DNA of 64,000 nucleotides from Boswellia sacra (Eukaryota; Streptophyta; Magnoliopsida; Sapindales; Burseraceae), in contig SNVD02009763.1 of NCBI GenBank assembly GCA_013180625.2, positions 339,225 through 403,224 of the forward strand, in the 5' to 3' direction. Positions 36,980 to 47,640 of the stretch are shown in pieces. The position numbers were made by a program, and so were the translations under genes. Each line of letters starts with the position of its first letter. Positions within the stretch are counted from its first letter, which is position 1. Below the pieces are notes generated by a model. That model saw only the letters and a list, made by a program, of their open reading frames with translations. It did no database searches and had not been told where the DNA came from.

Positions 36980-37667
36980 ATGAGCTTTCTCGGAGGACAG
37001 AAGCAAGAATCGACACCGAGGTACGTTTATTCATTCGTTTTTGTGATTTATTTGGTTGTTTTATTTTTCGTTAAATTTGATTCAGTTTTTAGAAAATCTT
37101 AATTAGGGATTTGAGTTTTCGACGAATTTGTAAACTTATTCTGTGTTTTTAGGGATAAATCTAGTGTTATTAGGTGAATTTTGTGGTTTGATATGTATGA
37201 AAACTATGAAAACCGACGGATTTTTTCGCGAGGTAGATGATGGAGAATGCCGGTTTTATCTCGACAAATCTCAACACTCGACACGACGTGTCGAGTCATG
37301 TCAAATGCACAACTGACACTTGATATCAGTTTATTTTTGGAGACATTGAGTGTCAGATTAGAAACCGACACTCGATATGTCTTGTGTCGAGTGTCAGATT
37401 AATCGGACACTCGGTATGTCTTGTGTCGAGTGTCAGATTATGAATATGTCTTGTGTTGAGTGTCAGATTATGTCTTGTGTTAAGTTGCGTCGAGTGTTTT
37501 GGTAGGTTGCTTGTTTTTGTATTAGTTTTTGCCTTTTGCATTATACTTAACTATAATGGTCTTGTATTTGCAGGTTGAAGCAAATGGCAAGTGAATTTGG
37601 ACTGTCCTTCACCCTGAATGAGAATGAGATTCAGCAGAGGTTGAGCAGCAGCCCACATTGTTTGTAA
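36980..37667 (+). pseudogene. Captured two-exon gene fragment of unknown product
   Basis: ATG at 36980, exon 1 to 37020 ending CGAG|GTACGT, an intron of 553 bp with a TATTTGCAG|GTTG acceptor, and exon 2 at 37574-37667 ending in TAA. Splicing gives 44 residues starting MSFLGGQKQEST and including EFGLSFTLNENEIQQRL. I do not recognise the family. The 5' leader has a CT-rich, UTR-like composition. The intron holds repeated TCGAGTGTC words (37250-37500). This looks like the 5' part of a host gene captured by the transposon, or a small standalone ORF. The splice sites are predictions. Confidence 0.45.
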
Positions 37668-38130
37668 AGAGACATGAATGTATTATATTGGACAAAGCAC
37701 ATAAAGGAGAATCTTATACATAAATATTTAGTTTAATGAAAAAGCACAAAAACTCGTGTTTAAAACATTAATGTTACATACATTGACGAAGCATGAAACT
37801 GAACATCCATACATGAACGTTTTATATAATGACAAAACCGAATGTTCTGCCTAAATGCTTGACGTAACTCGACATGCAACACTACACAACTACTCAGCAC
37901 GCGACGCACGACGACAGACGCTTGACTAACTCGACACCAATACTCGACACACGAATTCGACGAAATTTATGTCTAACACTCGTCATGTTCGACACTCTAC
38001 TCGACGCACTAACACGACACTTGATCTTAGACTCGACACAACCCCTAGTCGCTCGACACTACCATCCGACATGTAAAGATTTGATCTGACACAACCCCTC
38101 GACACTTGATAACACTTGACAAATCTTGTC
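37250..38130. repeat. Two opposed clusters of a TCGAGTGTC / GACACTCGA word
   Basis: 37250-37500 has about seven near copies of GTGTCGAGTGTCAGATTA in one orientation. 37860-38130 has many ACTCGACAC-type words, mainly in the opposite orientation. Spacing is irregular. Confidence 0.65.
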
Positions 38131-39126
38131 TTTTTCGTCCCCATCGACTGCGATACCAGATTTTCTCCCAATGATTATCAATTTCTAGCAAATTTTGACA
38201 AAAACAGAACTATACACATTTATTGCAAAAAAGATTGTGCACTATTTCTTAATGGTAAAATTTTCTCTTGTTGTCCTTAATTAAGTTTTTGCCTATGAAG
38301 CCATACAGTGGCCTTGCATTGGGAAGAAAACTAACACATTCTAGGAAAGACCCCCTTGGATCCGTCCCTGTATATATTTAAGAACTACAATAGTGGTGAT
38401 TGGTGTAATAACTCATATCTATTTGTGTAGATTCTCTATTATGCACAACATTTTCAGGAATGTAGGCATTGCAAGGGCTCCGCTAGTGAAGGTTGAAGGT
38501 TCTAGGAATGCATGGGTGGGGATGCTTCATTGAAACATGGGTGTGATGAAATAGAAATGGGAGTTCGAAATACAGTTGAGTGGAAGAGGAGATTTGAGTG
38601 AACAGTACCTATAAAGTATGGAGGAACGAGTTTTGAACTTGGAAATGGAGAGAGAAGAAGAAAATAGGAAGACAAAAACAGAGAGAGAAGAGTTGCTTTT
38701 ATATCTAGGGAGGGATGAATTTGAAGTGCAAAAATGAAAAAAAAAATGTTTTTTTGAAAACATTTTACGAAAATAGAAAAGAACACATTTTGCACAAATT
38801 GTGTACTCCGAAAATGAAAAACGGAGTTTATGAAACAAAAAAGAGCAGAGCCTAATGCATCAGTCGGACCTCGCCAAGAAAGAAAAGGAAATTCGAGATA
38901 AAGCAAAATAAAATGGAGACATGTAGGCACGACAAATTTATAGATGACCTAATATCTGCACAGGAATACATTTTATAAAAACGTATATCGGATCTAATTT
39001 TGTTAGATTATATCAATAATAAATCAATAAGATAAAATATATTTACTATTAATTATGTTTGATTTTATTTTATGAAAATCTGTTTCGTTTTGTATACTTA
39101 ATTTGTTAAAAATTTATATATGTATA

Positions 39127-40001
39127 TAGGGATGGCAATTGTACCCGAGCGGGTTCGGGTACCCGGCTCCTTGGCTAGAAAATGTCCGGGGAATTACCCG
39201 AAATTCTGGGAATTTAAGCCGGGGACGAGGAGAGTAATTCCTGGGAACGCCTGGGGACTAGGCTCCTTGGCTCAGCCTCGGTCCGAAATAAATATAAAAA
39301 TACATTTTATCTATTTTATTTAATTTACGATAATATAAACAAGCAACATGCTAAAACGCTCGACAAAACTCGATAGCGCTCGATACGACTCGACATGTAA
39401 GTGTCGAGTGTCGGATGCATTATCAGATACTCGATGTCTTTGAAAATAGATTGATAACGAGTGTCGGTTGTGAATTCGACACAACATACATGTAAATATA
39501 TGCATCCGACACTTGACGATACATTTGACACTCGACACTTACATGTTGAGTCGTATCGGATTCACTACCGACACTTGATATCAGTCTGTTTTAGAAGACA
39601 TCGAGTGTCGGATGAGTGTCAGATGCATCATCCGACACTCGACACTTACATGTCGAGTTGTGTCGAGCTCTGTCGAGTTTTGTCGAGCGTTTTGGTAGGT
39701 TGCTTGTTTTAGCTTTGTTTTTTTACATTTTTGAAACATATTTAACTATAACGGTCTTGTATTTGCTCGCAAAAACAAATATAAGTACAATTTTTTAAAA
39801 TAAAAAACAGAATTAAAAAAATCTAGGTACATATCCAGGGAATTGAATTCCCCTGCTCCGGGATTAAATTCCCCGGCCTCGGTGCGGCCCCGGAATTTCT
39901 GAAGAATTTTTCAGAGACGGGGATTGAAAAACCTTCCCGAGGCCGAGGTCGAGGCCAGGGATTGAGGTCCCTGGCCCGGCCCCGGGTTTTTGCCATCCCT
40001 A
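39127..40001. mobile_element. hAT-type element with GC-rich ends
   Basis: 875 bp bounded by TAGGGATGGCAA and TTGCCATCCCTA, flanked by the perfect 8-bp duplication TATGTATA (39119-39126, 40002-40009). Block A at 13470-13490 shows the empty site with a single TATGTATA. Each end has a ~150-bp GC-rich subterminal region rich in CCCGG and CCCCGG words. The centre (39335-39720) is a separate inverted repeat derived from the same source as the intron at 37490-37570. No transposase is present. Confidence 0.85.
39335..39720. repeat. Nested inverted repeat of TCGAGTGTCGG-rich sequence inside the hAT element
   Basis: The left arm (39335-39425: AACATGCTAAAACGCTCGAC, CGACTCGACATGTAAGTGTC, GAGTGTCGGATGCAT) pairs with the right arm (about 39605-39720: ATGCATCATCCGACACTCG, ACTTACATGTCGAGT, TTTTGTCGAGCGTTTTGGTA). 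The flank after the right arm (TTTTGGTAGGTTGCTTGTTT, TATAACGGTCTTGTATTTGC) matches the 3' end of the intron at 37498-37571. Confidence 0.8.
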
Positions 40002-40841
40002 TATGTATATAAGATTAAAATTTATTATTAATTTTAAATTGTTACTATTGATTGACGTATTATTTTAAGTTATTATTATTAAAAGGAGGAAGGTTAAAAA
40101 CTATTTAAAAATATTAGAAAATTAATCGCCTGTGTCTATTTACTTAGGATAAAATATTTCAATTTCTACGATATATTTTTAATAGATCTTAACAAATATA
40201 TTAAGTAAACTTTTTTATTATATTTTAAAGTTTTAATAGGTTTTAAAATATTTGTTCTTATATAAATTTCACAATTTTTTATATTATTTATAAATAATTT
40301 TTTAAAAATAATAGATAACTAAGCCATACAAATAAATATAAATAGATTATTTCATTAATAAGAAAAAGATTAGAGTTTTATAAATATTATTATCTTTATT
40401 TTTTTATATTTAGAATATAGAATCATAAATTATATGATATATTAATATTTTATTAAATAAGAAAAAAATAATTAAGGTACATAGATCGATTTTAAGTAAT
40501 ACTTTAAATTAATTGTTGGGTCTAGGTTTTTAAAATTAAACCCAGAACGGTAATAAGACAGATTTTTATTAAAGATATTTAACGCGACACCCAAGAGAAA
40601 TGCAACAGATGGTGGAAAGGAGAGGGAAAAAAACAGAGGATGGACCAAATGGGAAGAGATAATTGACGAAGGAATCTAGGAGAACGATCAAAAATCGAAA
40701 TGAGGAGAGCTCGAGGGGGGCTGGAGGGGGAGATGTCTTGGTGGATAGGTAGGGAAAAGGAGAGAGAATCTTCTCTGCGGGATTCTCTTTTGTATGGATC
40801 TTTACTAGTTTCAACAGTTGCTTGTCCATCACCTCGCGTAT

Positions 40842-41155
40842 CTAACGATAGCGAATATCGATATGCTTTATTCGAGAATGGTGCACTGAATTCTTGCTAA
40901 GATCCAGAGCACTTTGACCGTCACTGTGTACTTTGTACTCCTTTTGCTGGATCCCAAGTTCTTGGAGAAACCGCTTCAACCACAACATTTCTTTTCCAGC
41001 TTCCACTGTAGCAATGCATTCAGCCTCTGTTGTGGATAGCGCAACACACTTATGTAGTCTTGACTGCCATGACACAGCTCCCCCTGCAAAAGTGTAAACA
41101 AAACCTGACGTAGATTTTCTACTGTCAGAATCTCTGACCATATCTGAATCTGTAT
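40842..41155 (-). pseudogene. Copia 3 RNase H, C-terminal part
   Basis: Continues the frame from 47672 after removal of the CACTA element: YTDSDMVRDSDSRKSTSGFV, SWQSRLHKCVALSTTEAE, QSALDLSKNSVHHSRIKHI, ending HIDIRYR followed by a TAG where the family usually has a tryptophan or histidine codon. A further ~25 residues (IREVMDKQLLKLVKIHTKE) are readable before the junction with block B. Confidence 0.88.
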
Positions 41156-41174
41156 AGCCACTACAAGAAAAATG

Positions 41175-41745
41175 GGCTATGGCAATGAGCATTTCGTGTT
41201 GCTAAAACACTTTCGCAACACGCAGACGCACGTTGCCGTTTTTGCTGCTGCGAAAAGTCCTTCACTTTTAGCAACGCGCGTATGCATGTTGCGAAAAGTG
41301 ATTTTGCACATTGCAGAAAATCTTTTGGCAACACGCATTGCGTGTTGCTGAAAGACGGAGTAAAAGAGTTTTAGCAACACACAATGCGTGTTGTTGTAGA
41401 CATCAATTGCAATATGCATTGTGTGTTGCTGTATACATCAATGGCAATGCATAATGCGTGTTGCTATAGACATCAATGGCGCGTTGTAAAAAGATTAGAA
41501 GTAGTATAGTTTCAGCAACATGCAATGCACGTTGCTGTAGATATCAATGGCAACGTGCAATGCGTGTTGCAAAAAGATTAGAATTAATGTAGTTTCAGCA
41601 ACATGCAATGAGCGTTGCTGTAGACATCAATGGCAACGCATATTGCACGTTGCAAAAAGATAAAAAAATATTAGTTGCAGCAACATGCAATGCACATTGC
41701 TATAGATTTAAGCATTGTGTTTTGGCAACATGCGCATGTTGCTAT
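41175..41745. repeat. CACTA left subterminal palindromic repeats
   Basis: A dense array of GCAACACGC and GCGTGTTGC words forms near-perfect 21-bp palindromes, for example at 41328-41348, alternating with the phrase TAGACATCAATGGC. These are the expected binding sites of a TnpA-like protein. Confidence 0.9.
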
Positions 41746-42194
41746 TTATTTGATATAGAAATATATTGTATTTATAATTAAATATATTTTTATTAATATG
41801 CAATACCTACTCATTTTTTATTATATAAATTGGTATATAAATTATCATAGAATGCATAATATATAATAAATGTACAAATTTGTATTATATTAATATTATC
41901 ACAAATATTATTAAAAATACAAGTACTTGTAATTAATATGTAATACAATCCTAAATAACCTACGGAAAATGAATTCAAGTGAAACATTCTTAAGCACAAA
42001 TTTGTACATAAGCAATAAAATCATCATCTTCTTTTAGCATCTTGATTGATGAACTTTCCAAACAAACACGAACAAAGCCTACACAAGCAACTTTAAAATG
42101 TTACATAAGCAAGATAACAATAGGCATATAGACTCATGTTTAAGCAACTTCGAAATATGAACTTATAGAAATTTAGTCAATGAGAAAGTATTAC

Positions 42195-42340
42195 CTTCAT
42201 GATATTAACTTGATGCAACTTTTAGGCCAAGCAATAGCACTTCCTACAGCCTAATCAATGTTTTGAGCTTCATCAGTTGATCTGTACATTTCAACATCAT
42301 TCCTAATAGAATGAGTTATCCAAACTTTCCAACAATCTCT
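42195..42340 (-). pseudogene. Remnant of a CACTA TNP1/TnpA-like protein
   Basis: Minus-strand translation gives RNDVEMYRSTDEAQNID, a stop, then AVGSAIAWPKSCIKL. The AVG-x3-AWPK ending resembles the conserved segment in the second ORF of plant CACTA elements. Only about 45 residues are readable. Confidence 0.4.
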
Positions 42341-43538
42341 TTCTAAAGGCTTGTGATGGTATTATTAAACTTGCAAATAGGCCTCAAAGATTGAACTTAA
42401 TAATAACCCAAGGAAAACTTCAAAATTATGCACTTGATCAAGAATTTTATCTCAAAGATTGGTTTCGCTCCACTTCAATTCCTCAAGTGTGTATGTGTAG
42501 AGCCATTCTCACCTAATCACTTGTAACCCGGATGAGTTTATGCAACCAAATTATTCATATTTAATAGTGAAGATGTGCACATTGTCTTTAATGTTTAAAC
42601 AAGTGGAAGATAAGTATAGATTTTTTTCTTTTTTTTTTTCTTAAACACAATATATCTCACTTTTATTGTTCATGACATAACCCAACTCCTTTAACTTCCC
42701 AAAACCATAACAAGGAAAAAGGGTTAAAAAAGCTCAAAAGGGTTACTAGGGACCAAATTCAATCAAGGTAGGCTATGAAATCTCAAACGGTCCAAAGATA
42801 GCCTAAATCATTTTTCTAATGTTGCACAGTCTATGATTGCGTCTCGACTGATCATCAAACAAGTTATAAAATTCATTGAAATATGGAGAAATACTTAAAT
42901 TGCATAAACCTTCTCTAATTAAATAAATAACCCAGTGATAATGGCCCAATGCTCAATGTTGTGCAAGGAATCAAAGGCAAAGCGAAAACCAATTAATATT
43001 TCAAGCATATAGATCTATGCATCATTTATCATTTTCCAAGAGTTATTCTCAATTCAATTATTGCCTTATCATCGGCCGCAGACTTAAGGTTTCCAGCCTA
43101 TATACATTTATTATGAATGAACAAAACAAGAAACAAAATCCTTTAAACAATAGTAAATAAGCAAACTACAAATTTATGATGATAGAATGCATTTCAAGAG
43201 TTTAAGAAACCCCATATTCTGCCATTCTAAAGTCTTTCCACAATTTTTTTTTGAATCGGACCTGATAGAAACAAAAAACACATAACAACTCTAAATTACA
43301 TAAAATTAAACTTACTCATAAAGTAACAAAGTCCAACAATCAGTAAATAAAAATAGGTTAGTTAGAATGAGTCTATAAAGTTTAGAAGTTAGCCTCCTTA
43401 TTCAGCCATTATAGATTGAAAAGATCCATAATGCGTTTTAAAAGGACTTGAACTTAAAACAAACAAAATCAACAAACAATAACAACACAAAGATAGCAGT
43501 AATAATCAAATCAAACAAAACAAGAAAAATAAATTTCA

Positions 43539-44093
43539 TCAATTTTTGAGGATTTGCTTCCCATCCAATTTTCTTACAAAGTGACAAACAGGGTCTCTTT
43601 TGGTCATATTTTCTAGACTATAACGCTGTAGTTCATTACGAAATTGTATCCATAGATTAAGCAATTCATGTTGAACAAGTCCACATGAATGTGATTCAAG
43701 AGTTAATAAAATATTATCTAAAGACTCATTATTCAGACCATTCTTAATGAACAAAAGTTTATCTTCTCTATTCCTGGACACAAAACCTAATGATCTACAA
43801 CTTTGGTTACAATTCTATCTAGCACATTTATAATATACTTGTAACCTCTTTGCTCTTCGCCTCTTGGCGTAGTAGCTCTTTCCTAGAACAGGCATGTATT
43901 TAGTGAGATTAATATCAGGCTCACCAGACAATCTTACCTTAGCTTTGATAAGCCACCGGATATCCGCAGGCATTTTTAGGAGCATCAACGTCCAGAGTCT
44001 AGTCATCCGTATTTTATAAATTTTGAACACAACTTTTTGAGGAAGTGAAGGGAAATATTTACGAAGGTTTGAAAGAAATATATCAACATCCAT
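43539..44093 (-). pseudogene. Captured cysteine-rich protein-like ORF in the CACTA element, one internal stop
   Basis: A 555-nt frame with the same length and codon register as the intact ORF at 62874-63428, and by eye about 82% identical in protein. It starts ATG 44093 and keeps the basic YAKRRRAKR stretch. The first cysteine of the C-x2-C pair is a tyrosine and the conserved tryptophan six residues later is a TAG stop; both fit G-to-A change. Homology extends beyond the frame on both sides (about 43430-44165 with 62770-63620), except for a gap of about 110 bp after the stop. The product would end after about 92 residues. Its resemblance to plant RNA-virus nucleic-acid-binding proteins is discussed under the intact copy. 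Confidence 0.75.
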
Positions 44094-44164
44094 TGAAGAG
44101 GAGAAAAGAAAAGATATTACCGATAATGTGTTTGAGTCCAAGATATGCACGCTTCAAACCTTCA

Positions 44165-47100
44165 GGCAATAGAGATGACTACAATATCAAATGCAATCAA
44201 TGAACTCTTATTAATGTGTGTGTGAATGTATACACTAATACTAATTAGATCATAAACTCCTTAAATTTAACATTAAACAATAAGATGAATTCTATATTAA
44301 TTTGCTGCCTCAATTTATTTTCTTTAAATATTTTTAAAAAAATTAAATTAATTCATGAAACAAAAGCTTAGAATAATCAAACACTTATATAAATAAATAT
44401 TTTTAAAAATGAATAATGATCGGAATTGGAACAATAAAAGTGGTATAGTTAGAAAGAACTTGGAACAAGCTTTATTTGAGGTATAGATTGTAAGTAAAAA
44501 AAAAATATGTATCATAAACTCCATTAAGAAGGCAATATTTATAGAGTTCATAAACTCCATTCAGAAGGCAAAATAAGGAAAAAATAATAATAAAATTTAT
44601 AACAACATATGCAGTCAAAACGAATAATTATGAAGTATAGTATATTTATTAACTCAAAAAGAAGTTGCAACAAGGTTTACTAACCACATCATAAACTCCA
44701 ATTCAGAAGGCACGTGAATAAGTGATGAAGATCATAAAACAAATCAAAATTTAAAGCCTTCATCCACATTGAATAGTTCATGTAATCAATAAACAAAGCA
44801 AAGCTTTTCACACAAAACCTCTTAAGTACAAGCAAAGGAAAATGGAGTAGTCCGAATGTTATTGCATGTGTTAGTTCATGATTATAAGACACTTAACAAC
44901 ATGATCCTAGTCAAATTAAAATCTTATTGGTATCGGTAAAATTAATTGGCCATGGTTGGATGTGCATATATACATATAGGGCGTGTTTGATGCGCTGTAT
45001 AGCGCTGCATTGTATAGTATTAAGAAATTATACTGCGTTTGGTGCGGAACTGTATAGTATAACGCGTACTGTAGCGATACTGTAGCGGGTACTGTAGCGG
45101 CACTGTTTGTATAAAAGTTAAGTGTTTTTATACCAAGCCTACCCATGGTATTACACCGTATAAGCTTATTTTTGTCTCAATCTTCACTAATAAATACAAA
45201 AAAAATTATATAAATTAAATATTTATATAATTAATAAATAATTCATTAAATATTTAAATAAATAAAAAATTTAATAATTAAATTTTTATATTAGAAATAA
45301 TTTTAATTATTATTTAAATTTATTTTATATTTAAATTAAATGTTTCATATTATAATTTTTTTGGGTTTTATCTAATACAACAATGTCCTATCAAATATAA
45401 TATAGTATTATATTTTATCTAATCTTATCCTATACTATTCAATCCAATCCAATCCAAATAAATTTACGCTATCCTATACAATGTTATACAACGCATCAAA
45501 CATGCCCATAGTTCAAAGGTTGTGAGTAGATTATTATATAAATTTATTTGCCTTTTGATCTTGGTTAAAGTGCCTTTTAGCATAGTTAGCAACGTGGGAA
45601 CAAGAAGATGGAATTGCATGTGCTTAGCTGGTGCATGAAGTGGCCCACATGGCCTTGCATGAGTTGCATGTGCTTAGGCTATGCTAAAGTGTTGCAAGGA
45701 CGAAGGTACACCATAATATGGCCATCATTCTCCCTTAAGAGAAACTTGTTCTCCAAAAAGTGAGCTTACTATATATTCAAAGTCTGAAACTGACTTAAAG
45801 CACATGCTCTGCATATTGCATAACCAAGTACAAGTATAATAAAAAACATTAAAATTGGAGTAGTCCGAATAGCTCAATACCAAGTACAAGCAAAGGAAAA
45901 TGGAGTAGTCCGAAAGGGTATAGGCCAACTAATGGATAAAGTTGCAACAATAGAATGTTTGTGAATCTATAAGTCGGGAATCCTTGCGAAATTGATGAAA
46001 TATGCTACTACTGCTTCGTGTAGCTGACACCATTTGTTAGATAGCTATAAGTATATTAGTGGTGGCATATCATATTTTTTGTTCTATTTTCTCCACTTTT
46101 TTTATACTTACGTACTTATATAAATATTTAAACATAAAGTTTGAGAGATTCTACTTCTTGGAATTGCTATTATTTTACAGAAATTCAGATTCCACAACTG
46201 GGAATAAGATATTAAAGTGGAAGAATACAGGAATAACACAAAGTTCAGGTGCAAATAGAGCCAGGCAGTAACGTAACATTTTATTTATAAAAGTATTATT
46301 TAATCTTTGTCTATGAGCATGAACAAGATAGAAAGAAAGGTTTATCTTCTTCAAATTTGATTAAATATTAATCTATAATTAAAAACATATATATAACCAT
46401 GGAAGGAATAATGATGATCATCTTCCTGGAAACGTCCATGACATGCATGCAAAGCAAAGCATATAAAAGTGGAAAGGAACCAACTCAAGTCTCAATATAA
46501 ACTATATATTATAATAAGGTGCATGATTGTTGCGTATATATTATAATAAGGTGATTGTTGCGTCTAAGAATCTTGTACCCGTTAAGTGTAGCAATGAAAT
46601 CCTAGGCTTAAAGATATAGAACATTAAAGGACTTAAATTATTCAATACCTGTAGCAATAATCCACTTATGAAGTAGCTCGCCTGTAGCAGTAGCAAACCT
46701 GCCAAGTAAAATGGAGTTCTCAAGCAGGAAAACAAGCGATGGAAATGGCTCTGCAGCAAGTCGAGATAAAGTTCTGCAGCTAGCGTGGAGCAAGCGAGTA
46801 AAGGAAACTTCTGCAGCGAGTCAAAAAAAATGGCCCTGCAGCTAGCGTGGAGGAAGCTTGTAAATTAAAGATATAACTTTCCTTTGAAGTGGGGCAGGGG
46901 AGAACTATTCACCTGTACAGTCTTGTAAATGGCTTTGCAGCGATGGAGGAAATGCAGTTAATTTTCTCAATTGAGCGGTATCTTACTTCTTATACACTCT
47001 TATGGCTATCAATCATGACAACAATGCTCTCTACTCCTCCGTTTGTCTGCTTATCCCCGAACAGAGGGAGTGACACATAAGGAATGAGCTGCGAGTAAGG

Positions 47101-47430
47101 ATGGCCGAAGCTGCGGAGGCTGGGCTGGGCTGCCAGAGCTGTGGAGGCCAGCTGGCCACAAGAGGTGCTACGAGTAAGGATGGCCGAAGACTATCAAGAG
47201 GCCGCTCAGTCGAGTGTTGATGAGTGATGACAGTGAAGATGGTGGAGATAAGGCGACTTAGGGATTTGAGGATTAATACGTTGAGGAGATTTTGGGCTGA
47301 ATAACTATTTTTTCCTTTATATAAGGTAGTAAATTTTCAGGATTTCCTATTATATTAAACTTTATCACTATCACCCCTATAAATTTTTATAAGTTCAAAT
47401 TTTTTATTTTTTATATACACCCTTATAAAC
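44165..47430. other. CACTA interior without recognisable genes
   Basis: Apart from the MITE at 44979-45507 nothing coding is convincing. Repeated short phrases occur: CATAAACTCCATTCAGAAGGCA near 44515, 44545 and 44690; GGAGTAGTCCGAA near 44842, 45858 and 45902; CTGCAGC(T/G)AGCGTGGAG near 46785 and 46835; and GAGTAAGGATGGCCGAAG near 47092 and 47172. Confidence 0.5.
44979..45507. mobile_element. MITE inside the CACTA element
   Basis: The ends GGGCGTGTTTGATGCGCTGTATA and TATACAACGCATCAAACATGCCC are imperfect inverted repeats flanked by ATA on each side (possible 3-bp target duplication). 529 bp, non-coding, with three ACTGTAGCG words near 45068-45102. Superfamily uncertain (Tourist/Harbinger-like or hAT-like). 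Confidence 0.7.
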
Positions 47431-47640
47431 ATTTCGCAACATGCAGGATGCGCATGTTGCTAAATTTAATAGTTTTGGCAACGTACATTTTCTGCGCGTT
47501 GCTGAATGATAATTTTCGCAACGTGCATTGCTTGCACGTTGCTAAAAGTGAAGTTTAGCAATCTTTCGCAACACACACAAATTGCGTGTTACGAAAAACA
47601 AGATTCAGCAACGTGCATAAGTGCGCGTTACGAAAACCCT
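47430..47640. repeat. CACTA right subterminal repeats
   Basis: GCAACATGC, GCGCGTTGC, GCAACGTGC and GCACGTTGC words repeat in both orientations up to the right terminus and mirror the left array. Confidence 0.9.

Larger units (their letters stand above)
36280..38852. mobile_element. PIF/Harbinger-like element carrying a gene fragment
   Basis: Comparison with block A (TAATTAATGCATTAA at 12996) shows a 2573-bp insertion flanked by the 3-bp duplication TAA (36277-36279, 38853-38855). The ends are imperfect inverted repeats: CACTGTATTCTTTTTTG at the left, and the complement of GGCTCTGCTCTTTTTTG at the right. A TAA/TTA target duplication with such ends fits PIF/Harbinger. No transposase is recognisable, so it would be non-autonomous. 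Its interior contains an apparent two-exon gene fragment and clusters of a TCGAGTGTC word. Confidence 0.7.
22746..40774. repeat. Duplicated spacer block B, broken into four segments by insertions
   Basis: Segments 22746-23320, 35943-36279, 38853-39126 and 40002-40774 are colinear with block A (12060-14250). They are separated by the Sirevirus-like element (23321-35942), the PIF/Harbinger-like element (36280-38852) and the hAT-type element (39127-40001). The block ends abruptly at about 40774, where Copia 3 sequence begins. Confidence 0.85.

Noticed and set aside
37250..38130. Possible CRISPR-like array of regularly repeated words
   Set aside because: Spacing is irregular, repeats are degenerate and in both orientations, and the DNA is a plant nuclear transposon.
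38502..38930. 142-residue Phe-rich minus-strand ORF
   Set aside because: Low-complexity composition inside the Harbinger-like element and running across its right end; no family resemblance.
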